A DNA stretch of 64,000 bases, taken from positions 74,744,547 through 74,808,546 of the forward strand of contig JAVGWX010000005.1 in NCBI GenBank assembly GCA_036924085.1, given 5' to 3'. The translations under genes and the position numbers were made by a program. How positions within the stretch are numbered: position 1 is the stretch's first letter; every line of letters starts with the position of its first letter. The notes under the pieces were generated by a model, which made no database searches, had not been told where the DNA came from, and saw only the letters and a program-made list of their open reading frames with translations. The stretch comes from Ariolimax columbianus (Eukaryota > Mollusca > Gastropoda > Stylommatophora > Arionidae). Shown here one piece after another: positions 11,332-22,428 of the stretch.

Positions 11332-11601
11332 AAAATAGACACAGGGGACGGCGTGGGCTAGTGGTTAAGTGGCATGGCTCACAACCGGAAGGTGCTGGGT
11401 TCGATCCCCATCACAGCACCGGCGGTTACCCAGGGGAAGCAAACCCTTAGAAGATGCAAGAGGAAGCAGACCTTTTCATAAATGCATGCTGAATTTGGAT
11501 GCACTGGGCCGACTGGCGCAAATTAAAAACCACAGTGCAACGCACACCGCATTGGGGATTAGAGAAATAAAGCGAACGCAAAAAAACAAAACAAAATTGA
11601 C
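11332..11601 (+). mobile_element. SINE-A, tRNA-derived, full length
   Basis: A box A-like tract (gtgggctagtggttaagtgg) and box B (gggttcgatcccca) sit 40 bp apart in the first 80 bp, so the head comes from a tRNA. The body (gcaaacccttagaagatgca, gaggaagcagacc) and tail (attagagaaataaagcgaac, then A-rich) recur at 17759-17974, 58490-58725 and 47565-47665. Target duplication accgactt at 11324-11331 and 11602-11609. Confidence 0.9.
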
Positions 11602-11689
11602 ACCGACTTTACTCTGTCGTTCCTTGCATTTAGTGCTTTTGTACCATTTTTTAAATCTCAACTTTATACAATGTATTTACTTTTTCAGT

Positions 11690-12425
11690 TAACGATTTAT
11701 TATTTAAATAGCGACGAATGCTTCATTAAAAATGCGTTTCATAAAGTCATCTTCAGTCACAGCGCCATAGAGGCTGAGCAATTCCTTAATGAGCTCAACG
11801 AATCAAGAAAGTCAGTAGGCCGTAAAACTAATAGAAAAAAAAAACGAAGCACACACTGAACACTTTTTGCCCACAAGGGGAACAGTGGCTAAGAAATTAT
11901 GCCTTCGGAAACGTAAATTCGTACATTTACATGGACCACGAAATCACAAAGAGCCAAAAAAATAAATCGTGAGATTTCACACATGATATGAATGAGCATA
12001 ATGGTTCAGCTTCAACCATATCATAGGCATACTTCAACAGGTGAACAACGACGATGCACGATCTCACATCTTCAACATCATGGTTATTCCAGCCATATTA
12101 TATGGCTGTTAGAAATAAAACTTACTAAAAACAGATGCACATAAGCTTTGAGTTGTTTAATGTACAGTGGAGAGAAGAACATTGACAGTTTCTCTAGGGG
12201 ACCGAATTATAAACACACAAATCAAGAGCAGAACTACCATCAATGACGTCCTGGTGGTCCTTCAACTTTAAATACTCACGCGGACGTTCACAAATAAAAA
12301 GGAGAGATGACTTGAGCAAAACTCTTAGTCCAACATGGTACTCAAAAGCAAAATATTGTAATGAGTTTAACCAACATTTGGCTTCCTGGTGCCAGTCACT
12401 TCATATGATTGATTGAATATCATGG
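11690..12425 (+). mobile_element. RTE-like LINE relic, RT thumb to C-terminus
   Basis: Frames switch but read IEAEQFLNELNESRKSVGRK, SYIYMDHEIT, MVIPAILYGC and RRTLTVSLGDRIINTQIKSR, then DDLSKTL. This matches the ALxYxxETW / ERRxLGVSLRDRIRN pattern of RTE-type elements. No intact frame. Confidence 0.65.
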
Positions 12426-12446
12426 TTCCATATTTTCAAGTCATTT

Positions 12447-12885
12447 CAACAGAATCTTAGCCCGGTTAGAAGAAGATGTCTGAGTTATTGGACTCTTTCC
12501 CTACGAAGAGTCCAAAAGGTTTATTAGGGCCAGATACATGGCCAAATGAAAAACAGAACATACTGGCTACACAAAAAATGATGCCTATTACCAGTTGAAC
12601 AGATGAGAGCAGGTCGTGGTCTTCAGACTCCGCACAGGCCACAACGGACTGAAGTACCATCTATTCAATAAACTGAAGATAGGTGGCACTGACGAATGCA
12701 CCTGGGGTACAGGGAAAATGACAGCTGAACATCTGCTGCAAAATTGCCCGACATACGAGGACCAGAGAAAGCACATGTGGCCATCACCAGTGGCAACACT
12801 AGACAAGCTCTATGGCAGTGTCGACAGCCTCAGGATGACAGCTGCTTTCTTCGAACAAATTCAAGTTGACGTCTGACAGCGTACG
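12447..12885 (+). mobile_element. RNase H LINE-I, 3' end
   Basis: Encodes a C-terminal domain: VVFRLRTGHNGLKYHLFNKL, then KMTAEHLLQNCPTYEDQRKH and MWPSPVATLDKLYGSVDSLR to a stop after FFEQIQVDV. It is almost identical to 51690-51955, with a W for C in the CxCxxG zinc-binding motif (ECTWGTGK). The tail expands into the adjacent (GAA)n tract. Confidence 0.9.
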
Positions 12886-12966
12886 AAGAAGAAGAAGAAG
12901 AAGAAGAAGAAGAAGAAGAAGAAGAAAAAGAAGAAGAAGAAGAAAAAGAAGAAGAAGAAGAAAAAG
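12884..12966. repeat. (GAA)n microsatellite grown from a LINE-I tail
   Basis: About 26 AAG/GAA units with a few A insertions, starting directly after the LINE-I 3' end (cagcgtacgaagaag). Poly-Arg/Lys and poly-Leu open segments over it are artefacts. Confidence 0.95.
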
Positions 12967-13109
12967 GACTCTTTCCGTTAGTCCCAAAGCTGACACAACC
13001 ATCGGAGATGAAAAATTAAATACTTCACTATATAATGTTTTAGGTTGTGCATGTGTGGTGTCCTGGATTACGACCAGGTACTTTGAGGTCTGCAGTCCAT
13101 GAACCTCAT

Positions 13110-13280
13110 CAGGTTCAATAAAGAGTTAATATTTTATGTCAGTGCTAATTTAAAATGTCTATGTTTTATGTCTATGCTCATTTAATAGTCTGTTTTATGT
13201 CAGTGCTCAATAAAGAGTCTATATTTTATTTCAGTGTTCAATAAAGAGTCTATATTTTATGTCAGTGTTCAATAAGAAAT
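13110..13280. repeat. 31-bp minisatellite, left part
   Basis: About five diverged copies of a unit like agagtctatattttatgtca + gtgctcaataa. It continues on the far side of the LINE at 16300-16395. Confidence 0.85.
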
Positions 13281-16200
13281 TGTGATTCCAGATGATGATT
13301 CCTTTCAAGGCGGAGAGGTTTGTGTCTGACCTAAACCTTGCTCTTCAGGGAGGATCTGAGTGTGACGCCACAGCTAATTGGAACGTTATGAAAGGTGACA
13401 TCTGTAATACAGCATTAGCTACGTTTGGCACAAGAGAATGGGCCAATCACGGCTAGTTCAATGCACATCTCGCAAGAATGGAACCAGTAATTGAGGCCAA
13501 ATGAGAAGCTTTCATCAATTATAAAAAAATGATCAAACGAGAGGACGCTTGCTGCCCGCAGGAGAGCCCGAGGCACGAATCAAGGAACCGCTAGACAATG
13601 AGTACTGGCAGAAACTGTGGGAACAAATTCACCTAAATGCAGAGACGGGAAATATCCAGGACATGTATAGAGGCATAAAGATGGCACTGGGCCCTATTGC
13701 AAGAGGTTCTGGAGAAATCTCTGACAGGTGTGAGAATCATGGACCGTGATTTGCAGATGACCAAATGTGTGGAGCACTACTCTGAGTTCTACTCCCGGGA
13801 AACGGTTGTCACTGATGAGGCCTTGTGCGGGGTACAAGTCATGCGCATTATGGAGGAACCTGACAGACCACCGACTCTGGATGAGCTTGATTAGGCCATC
13901 AACTACCTCTCAAACGGCAAAGCATCAGGGGGAGATCATATCCCACCCAAGGCCATCAAATGCGGAAGATCAACACTTGCTCAGCCGATGTTTGACCTTC
14001 TATGTCTCTGCTGTGAGGAAGGTACAGTCCCCCAAGATATGCGGGACGCCATCATTGTGATTATTTACGAAAACAAAGGTGACCGAGGGGACTCTAATAA
14101 TTATAGAGGGATCTCGCTCCTGAGCTTTGTAGGCCAAGTTTACGCCCGCATGCTACTAAACAGGTTGAAACAAGGTGTACCCAGAATCCCAGTGTGGCTT
14201 TAGAGTAGATAGATCAACCATGGACATGATTTTCTCGCTTCGCCAAATCCATGAGAAATGAAGAGAACAAGACCATCCGCTCTTTTATGATGTTTCTACA
14301 CCTCACCTTCGACGTGGTTAGTCTTCTCGAACTTCTCGAGAAGATCGGCTGCCCCCCAAAACTGCGTAGCGTGATAATTCCTTTTCACACTGATATGAAG
14401 GGCTCAGTTCTATACGACGGATCATCTTCAAACTCTTTTCACAATGAAATGAAAGGTTCAGTTCTAAACGATGGATCATCTTCAAACTCTTTTGACACTG
14501 ATATAAAGGGCTCAGTTCTATACGATGGATCATCTTCAAACTCTTTTCACACTGATATGAAGGGCTCAGTTCTATACGATGGATCATCTTCAAACTCTTT
14601 TGACACTGATATGAAGGGCTCAGTTCTATACAACGGATCATCTTCAAACTCTTTTCACAATGAAATGAAAGGTTCAGTTCTAAACGATGGATCATCTTCA
14701 AACTCTTTTGACACTGATATAAAGGGCTCAGTTCTATACGACGGATCATCTTCAAACTCTTTTCACAATGAAATGAAAGGTTCAGTTCTATACGATGGAT
14801 CATCTTCAAACTCTTTTCACACTGATATGAAGGGCTCAGTTCTATACGACGGATCATCTTCAAACTCTTTTCACAATGAAATGAAAGGTTCAGTTCTAAA
14901 CGATGGATCATCTTCAAACTCTTTTGACACTGATATAAAGGGCTCAGTTCTATACGACGGATCATCTTCAAACTCTTTTCACAATGAAATGAAAGGTTCA
15001 GTTCTATACGATGGATCATCTTCAAACTCTTTTCACACTGATATGAAGGGCTCAGTTCTATACGATGGATCATCTTCAAACACTTTTCCTATCAAGAGTG
15101 GGGTGAAGCAGGTATGTGTGCTCTCGCCGATCCTGTTTGTGATCTTCTTCATGCTCCTATCCTACGCTTATGACACATCTGTGGACGGTGTTTATCTGTA
15201 CACCAGGTCACATGGGCGGCTGTTTACCTGTCCCGACTGCGTGGGAGGACCAAGGTGAGCCTGGTGCTCAGTGGGGAGATGCTATTTGCGGATGATGCAG
15301 TTCTAGTGACCAATAGTGAGGAGGCCTTGTAGAAACTGGGAGACAGATTCGCCTAGGGGTGCAAGCAGTTTGGGCTCACCATAAGCCTGGAAAAGACATA
15401 GGTCTGCGCACAGAGCATTACCACTACGCCCTCCATAAAGATTGATGTCGTCACTCTCGAAGTTTTCAACAGTTTCACTCATCTGAGGTCTGCCATCAGC
15501 AACAATCTCTCGCTCGAGAAGGAGGTAAACAGTAGACTTACAAGGGCAAGTATCGCCAAGGCTCGCATGGCGAAGAGAGTCTGGGAAAACACTGCGCTGT
15601 CTCACTACACCAAGATCCGGGTGTATCAGACCTGCATTATGGCACTCTCATGTATGGAAGCGAGACTTGGAGCACTTACACTAAACAGGAATGGCGGCGA
15701 TACACCTTTCACATCAGGTGTCTACTGCGTATATTGGAGATTGTGTGGCACGAGAGAGTGTTACATAATACGGTTTTACAGAGAGCAAACACTCACAGCA
15801 TGAACTAGATGTTGAGACAATGACGTCTTCAGTGATTGGGACATGTTTATCGGATGGAAGACGAGAGGCTGCCAAAGGATATCCTTTGTGGACAGCTAAC
15901 GATTAAAGTTAGAAAAATCGGCCGTTCCACACTGCGATTAAAAGGAGTATGCAAGAGGGACATAAAGTCATGCGACATCCCATCAGAGAGCTGGGACATG
16001 AAGTCATGTGACATCCCATCAGAGAGCTGGGAAGAAATTGTTCAGGATCGAGCTATCTGACGACAGTCAGTTGAAGGAGGCATAGTGGCTGCTGACGCTC
16101 GTAGAGGTTTTCTGGCTGCAGAGAAAAGAAGAAAAGAGATCAAGAAACAGTCAGGCAAGCCAGCCTCATCAGTATGGTTGTACGATCTATGGCAGGAACT

Positions 16201-16308
16201 GTCACTCGCGGATCGGCCTTTACAGCCATAGCAGTGACGAAATATAGGAGACAGAGCTGGACAAAACTTATAGTGCGCCATGAGAGACCCCTATGATGAT
16301 GGCTCAAT
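13281..16308 (+). mobile_element. RTE/BovB-like LINE with an amplified internal segment
   Basis: A 3-kb element in broken frames. Readable in order: FVSDLNLALQGG; MTKCVEHYSEFYSRE; NGKASGGDHIPPKAIKCG; NYRGISLLSFVGQVYARMLL (RT start); EKIGCPPKLRSVIIPFHTDM; the 54-bp array (14383-15084); SGVKQVCVLSPILFVIFFML; LFADDAVLVTN-like (15287-15312); SAISNNLSLEKEVN; RDRE-like end; and a C-terminal C2H2-like motif (CTIYGRNCHSRIGLYSH, 16178-16230). Many stops; not active. Confidence 0.9.
14383..15084. repeat. 54-bp in-frame tandem array inside LINE reverse transcriptase
   Basis: Thirteen units of exactly 54 bp (18 codons, type FHTDMKGSVLYDGSSSNS). Variants are A (HTDM..Y), B (HNEM..N), C (DTDI..Y), D (HNEM..Y), E (DTDM..YN). 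Their order is A B C A E B C D A B C D A, i.e. a higher-order period of four units (216 bp). Frames are open on both strands, so long open segments here are not evidence for a gene. The last unit runs on into the normal RT sequence. Confidence 0.97.
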
Positions 16309-16395
16309 ACAGAGTTTATGTTTTTATGTCAGTGCTCAATTAAGTCTATCTTTTAAGCCAGTGCTCAATTTACAGTCTGTATTTTCTACTGATAC
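16300..16395. repeat. 31-bp minisatellite, right part
   Basis: ttatgtcagtgctcaattaa and variants, continuing the array at 13110-13280 beyond the inserted LINE. Confidence 0.8.
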
Positions 16396-16439
16396 TGTAT
16401 TGACCTAGTAGCTTTACTATTTATAGAGTATGTCAGCAC

Positions 16440-17240
16440 CGTCATGTAGCCTGCCCTTTGCACAACGTTGCTCTCACCACAGCCCAACTGTTAGACTTGA
16501 TCTTTGGTCACTTCTCTACCGCCTCCGTCGCTGTCATTTTCCGAACATCTTTGATGTCGTGTGTTTTACCCTTCTTTTCGACATTCCTTTGCTTCGTTTT
16601 CCAGTTACCATGCCTTCTAGTATTGTTTTTTTTTCTCTAAACCATTTTGGCATTTGATGAGGCTAAAGTATTTTAGTTTTGTAAACGTAATGCTGTTTTC
16701 AAGCCAATGTTGTTATATATATCCTGCTCCATTAGTCTTTCTTTTTCTCTATCTATGGTATTTTGGTTATCTTCCTGAAGCATTTCAGTTGGAGAAATTT
16801 GATTTTCTTCTTCAGTGCTTGTGCCATGAGACATATTTTACATCAATACGTCGGCGCAGGGAAAATGCACATCTTTAGGTTTTTATTTGTGTTTGTTAGT
16901 GTTCTACCAAAGATTCTTAGTTTTATTTAACCTCTTGCTCTGTGTTGCTGGGGTCATCCTTCTTTTGACTTCTTTTTTGGGTCAGTCTCCGCTGTTGCTA
17001 ATTATGAAGTAGATATATAAACAACTTGCGACATTTTCAATTTCTTCTTTTCCCAGGGTAACTTTGGGTCTGTTGTAATATGTGCTTATTATCTTGACTT
17101 TATTAATGCTCAGATAGAGAATGTGTCTTTTGCTGTCTCGTTGAACAAACATCTGCTCTAGTCCGCCCACACTCCCTGGAAAGATAACTGTGCCATCCGC
17201 ATGTAGAAATCACTTACTGTCCAGTTTGATTATGCATGTG
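16440..17240 (-). mobile_element. LINE relic, RT motif C to C-terminus
   Basis: Read on the minus strand from the right: HADGTVIFPGSVGGLEQMFV (catalytic YADD changed to HADG), SINKVKIISTYYNRPKVTLG, KEEIENVAS, FIISNSGD, then the thumb (QALKKKIKFLQLKCFRKI) and an end DIKDVRKMTATEAVEKG. Strongly decayed. Confidence 0.7.
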
Positions 17241-17299
17241 GTAGATTTTTCTCGGTATGACCACTTCTCCACGTACAGAAAGGATTAGTAAAACTATTT

Positions 17300-17545
17300 T
17301 ACTGCAAAATTGCCATAGTGGATCACATTATAAACATACACACACACATCCACACACTGGCCAATACGACCGCACTACAAACATACACACGCATCCATAC
17401 ACTGGCCAATACGACCGCACTACAAACATACACACGCATCCATACACTGGCCAAAACGTCCTAATATCACCCAAAGGACTACAGTTTGGAGTGGAAAGGC
17501 GCGTTCCTTCGCCAGTAGAATACAGAAAGGCAAACCTTTAATAAA
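17300..17545 (+). repeat. Repeat F copy with a 45-bp tandem segment
   Basis: Three copies of a unit (actacaaacatacacacgca + tccatacactggccaatacg + accgc) followed by the F-specific end (ggactacagtttggagtgga, cgccagtagaatacagaaag). The same end is found at 8566-8630. Confidence 0.8.
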
Positions 17546-17758
17546 CACAAATTTAAGTTCTTGTATTTCGTTTCCATATATTGTAAAAGAGTCAAACTTT
17601 ATTAATGTGTGTAGTTTTTGACATTTCTCATGATGGTTTTTTCATCGATGTTAAATATATATGGGAAGAGTATTTTACTTTGTCTTATAGAGACCACAAT
17701 GCAATTATTATTAGATGATAATATTGATAACTTGCTGATTGCGATAATATACCACGAT

Positions 17759-17974
17759 GCAGGAACTATGCAGGAGAAAATGCAGGAACTATGCACGAGA
17801 AAATGCAGGAACTATGCAGGAGAAAATGCAGGAGGAAGCAGACCTTTACATAAAATGTATGCTGAAGTCGGATGCACTAGGCAGACAGGAGCAAAATAAA
17901 AACCACAGTGCAACACACACCACCTTGGGGATTAAAGAAATAAGGCGAACGCAAACAAAAAAATAAAAAATAAA
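17759..17974 (+). mobile_element. SINE-A, 5'-truncated, with a triplicated 23-bp segment
   Basis: Target duplication ataccacgat at 17749-17758 and 17975-17984. The start holds three copies of aggaactatgcaggagaaaa + tgc, followed by the normal SINE-A body (ggaggaagcagacctttaca) and tail (gggattaaagaaataaggcg). Confidence 0.92.
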
Positions 17975-18054
17975 ATACCACGATCAACAGAAATATTTTC
18001 TTCTACAGGTACATACAGAAAAAAACATTAAATATATTGTGTAGTAGTTTACAG

Positions 18055-18320
18055 TAGTGATGCTGCGATATCTGCCTCTTTTGGTTCGACACATCCGATT
18101 TCAACACAACATTTTGGTGACCAGGTTTCCATTCTCTCTTCGTTTCCTATTCTCTCAGCACTGGTGCAGTCTGTTTCCATGGCTGACACTTGGAGGCGAA
18201 ATAGAATCTTGATCAGTTCTGATTCGCTGTCCCTGATATAAGAAGCCAGCTCTGAGTTGATGGCTGCTATCAGCTCGTTCAATGTGTCTTCGATCCCGAT
18301 CAGTAGATATAATAATGTTT
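18055..18320 (-). mobile_element. SINE-E-like diverged copy
   Basis: tgcgatatctgcctcttttg, ggttcgacacatccgattt and a later ctgctatcagctcgttca + atgtgtcttcgatccc resemble 43130-43380 and 60470-60670. Open segments on the minus strand here are chance. Confidence 0.6.
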
Positions 18321-18769
18321 CTGCATGGGTTCCTTGAACTTGTTTTAAGGGTTCCCTCATGATAAAAAGACTGAGAAAGGTTGCAGTAGAGTTTTGGGCC
18401 TGGGGTTGCCAGCTTAAAAATAAACAACAGAGTGTTACATAAGTTACCACGGCTGTCGCAAATAATTATTTTTTCCAGACTTCTTGTAAGGAGACTAAAT
18501 AGTGTTTTTTGTCACTAAGAATCGACTTAGCTGCCCGCCGTACATACCATAGGTGGAGGGAGGGGCGGAGGCGGAATTAAACATGCGACTATATCTTCCT
18601 GCATGCATTTTAAATATAGATATGAAGGTTATGATTTTATAACTTGACGTGTATTGTTGAAGGCAGGGAACTAAACATGTTTTGATTTTTTGATCAATTT
18701 CCCGAGTGTCATAACTTATCTCCCGTTTGTCGTCCGGTGATCCCAGCAGTAATAGTGTCAGGCAGATAA

Positions 18770-18915
18770 AGTCAACCTTAGCACCACAGTCTGGGGGACC
18801 ACGGTCCACCTTCATCAGAACTCTCTGGATATGAGAAAACTCGACGCTCTTTTCAGGTCCAACTAAAAAGTAAACTTCTCATCGGGGGCATTCAACAACT
18901 TCAAGCCCTGTTGCA
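18770..18915 (+). mobile_element. Retroposon-Z partial copy
   Basis: gggggaccacggtccacctt, catcagaactctctggatat and cttttcaggtccaac match the central part of Z. Confidence 0.65.
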
Positions 18916-20440
18916 CCATTGTCCTTGTTTCCTGCCTAGGGTTATGCCGGCTCTTTTGTAATTTATCATTCAAATACTAATATTGGAATAAAAAACAAAG
19001 AAGACGAAAGGTGACGGTGAAACTAAATTACATAAGCTAATGCAAATAAGCTATAGTTGAAAGATTGTGTTACTATTTCCACCTGGTGGCATTGTTCACA
19101 GTCAAGACGTATCCGTTAAACATCCGCATCCGGTTCAAAATGGTAGACCGTTAATTTAAGAAATATACCAGTACCCACTTATGGTAAATCCTGTTATTTT
19201 TACGTGCTTGATTCATTGAAAATAAATATTTTAAGTTCTTCTTGTAAAAATGTATTACAGTTTTAAGCGGGCATTTTGCCGCGGTGGACAGTACCTAGAG
19301 ACTTATTCCCTATTATATCAACTCCGTGTCGGTAGTCTTATCATTTTGTCACTCAAAAGTAAAAAAGCAAGTGCGACTCGGGTCACTGTTATTGTTTATA
19401 ACTATTATGTTTTGTTGTGCTCCGTTGGTCAATATGATTTTCTTTGTAACATTTGAAAGAACATATGAAAAAGAATGAAAATACATTATGTGTTTTAATG
19501 GGATACAATGATTACTATTAATACTATGAAAAATTCGCACCAATTTTGAAATATTTGAATATTAATAATATCATTAAATATGACTATTAGTATTAGTATT
19601 ACTATTATACTATTATTATGACTCTAAAACACTACATAGTACTGAGTAACACTGAAACAGTAACACACACTCACACAAAATAAACAATCAGAACATTATC
19701 ACAGTGACTGGAGTGAGTCGTTGAATTGTCTGTAGTATCCATATCTACTTGAGCACTAAGTCTGTAGTAAGTGGCGCTTGAGAAGACCGACATTGCCGTC
19801 TATAAACCAACAAACTTACAGGAAACATCAGTATCCATTCCATGCATCTTGCCATTTGATTATTAGTTTAGTAAGTACTAAGTTAGTACTAAGTACTGAA
19901 AGTATTGAAAGAGATTGTCTGCTTGAAGTGCAGTAAATTAGTAATCTAGTTTCTGCATAAACATAATAAATCACATATGAAAACAAACGCAAATTTAAGT
20001 TTTGAGATTGTATGTGGAATGTAGTTCTGTGCATATATTTACCTTAATTGCCTACAACATACTAAATGACATACAGTCACCCTTTTCCATTCTCCATAGT
20101 ACAGGGTCTTTTGTACTGTCCTGGCAGAACATGTAGTAATTTTTAGCATTATATTGCTTCATTAAATGTATTACTGTCCAATGTAAATAGCAACATATTC
20201 ACAGGCAGTCGCACAATTAAATGAAAGTATAAACTGATGTAGTCAATAAATACCTTTTTTGTGTGCTCACTTGGGGGGGGGGGGGGGGGGGGGGGGAGAC
20301 ATGACAAAAACGAAGACGACTGGTCACCATGAAATAGATTGATGCCTCACCGTGTATACACTCTTCCACATGAAATGGAAGGAGAACTGAATAAATACAA
20401 TGTAAGCACCAAGTGGGATTGTCTAAAGACAAGCATAAGC
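18916..20440. other. AT-rich stretch with no recognised gene
   Basis: No domain found in short open segments on either strand. It contains short tandem motifs (actattagtattagtatta near 19580) and a long poly-G run listed separately. Confidence 0.35.
20273..20296. repeat. G(24) homopolymer
   Basis: Twenty-four uninterrupted G residues. Could form quadruplexes, or be an assembly-length artefact. Confidence 0.95.
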
Positions 20441-21865
20441 AGCTAATAGAACACTATTGATAAAAGAGTTTCAGAAAAATCTAGTTTGGAGAACAGATGA
20501 TATATCTTAAGCAAAATGGAAGAAATAAAAAAAAAGTAAACAAAAAATCCGGAATATAGAGTACTGGACAACGAGATATGTACTATGTGTCCATATACAA
20601 AAGAACAATGGATAGAATCAAAATCCAAGATAATAGAAGATATTAGAAAGAAACACAACATAAGAGCTATGTATGCAGAAATAAAACAACATGTAAACAC
20701 GGCAGGATTGGTTCAAGTAGGAGGATGCATTAAGAACAAGAAGGAAACTATCTTGCTTGAGGAGCAAGAATAAATCAAACAGAAGGTTGGACTATATCAG
20801 TGAACAATTTAACCACGACAGAGGCAACAGACCATCAACATTTAATAATAACGGCTCCATCTATTCTCAAATCAGTAATAGATATGTGGGCAAGGGGAAA
20901 GCAACAAGTATGGACACAATCAATTTAGAAATGATAGAGATTTTAGAGGATTTTGGGGCTGATAAAATTTATGATCTGTGTAAAGACATCTGTTTGATTT
21001 CTCTTCAGCATCAATAAGGCCCAAACAAGAAGTTATCCAGGTGCGGATATAGGCAGCAACCAAGATCTGCTTATGCTTACATTTCGTCTCAGCTTAAAGA
21101 ACACGGTCAGACTACAACCACCAAGGATTAGATATGACCTTGATATACTGAAAGATCCACTAACCGTGGAAGCGTTTCATGATAGCCTGAGGAACAATCT
21201 TAACCTAGCAGCAAGCACTGACTCAGATACAGAATGCCAGGATGCACAGTCTATGTTAGAAGCCTTCAACACCATACTGAAGGATATGGCAGAGAAAATA
21301 CTGGCAAGGTGCAAACGGAGGTCTAAACCCTGGGTCTCGGAACATATATTACTACTATGTGACACTAGGAGAGCTCTCAAAAATGAGAAAACCACAACAG
21401 CCGGCACGAAAAAATACAGAACTATAAACAAGACTATAAGAAAAGACATGGTGAAAGCAAAGTAGGAGTGAATAATAGATCATTGCACAAAAATTCAAGA
21501 CTGCATTGTCAAGAACAATGGTAGAACAGCTTACCAACTAGTTAGAAACCTGACAAAGAAGTTCACGCCAACAATAAAAACATTTCAAGATGAGGCAGGG
21601 AATACTATGACCGGAAAAGGATGAAAGGCAGAGATGGATGGATCCCTCTAAGATCTCTAGGGATCCTAGAGATGTAACCCCAGCAGATCAACATGAAGAG
21701 GAAGATAACGTTAGCATCATGCATGAAGAAGTTGAGGTGGTGGTTAGATCTCTTAAAAAGGGTAAAGCAGCCGGAGAGGAAAACATACCAGGCAAACTAT
21801 TCATTCTTTGAGGGACAGTGGTGATAAATAAAAAAAAAAAAATTTGTAACATGATATGGCAGACG

Positions 21866-22352
21866 GGAGAATGGCCCACAAGCTGGACAAAATCATTGAT
21901 CATAGTGTTAGGAGAATGGCCCACAAGCTGGACACAATCATTGATCATAGTGTTAGGAGAATGGCCCACAAGCTGGACACAATCATTGATCATAGTGTTA
22001 GGAGAATGGCCCACAAGCTGGACACAATCATTGATCATAGTGTTAGGAGAATGGCCACAAGCTGAACACAATCATTGATCATAGTGTTAGGAGAATGGCC
22101 CACAAGCTGGACACAATCATTGATCATAGTGTTAGGAGAATGGCCCACAAGCTGGACACAATCATTGATCATAGTGTTAGGAGAATGGCCACAAGCTGAA
22201 CACAATCATTGATCATAGTGTTAGGAGAATGGCCCACAAGCTGGACACAATCATTGATCATAGTGTTAGGAGAATGGCCCACAAGCTGGACACAATCATT
22301 GATCATAGTGTTAGGAGAATGGCCCACAAGCTGGACACAATCATTGATCATA
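21866..22352. repeat. 45-bp tandem array inside LINE-A reverse transcriptase
   Basis: Eleven units of gagaatggcccacaagctgg + acacaatcattgatcatagt + gttag. One frame reads GEWPTSWTQSLIIVL per unit. Two units (near 22048 and 22183) share the same lost C and a g-to-a change, so a block of three units was duplicated. The single-copy ancestor remains at 25232-25276, beyond the inserted CR1/L2-like LINE. Confidence 0.96.
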
Positions 22353-22428
22353 AATTCTGTTAATATAACAATCAAAGATGATTTATCATGTGGTAACAAA
22401 AATGAAAGTGTATGGGGAGAAATAGAAA

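Noticed and set aside
11332..11420. Possible functional tRNA gene (box A and B present)
   Set aside because: Continues into the SINE-A body and tail, has a target duplication, and lacks a full cloverleaf.
12799..13102. Poly-Leu (minus strand) and poly-Arg (plus strand) open frames
   Set aside because: Pure translation of the (GAA)n tract grown from a LINE-I tail.
14318..15079. 253-codon minus-strand open frame with repeated KSLKMIHRIEL-type motif
   Set aside because: Shadow of the 54-bp array, whose unit length keeps several frames open; the sense frame belongs to a LINE reverse transcriptase.
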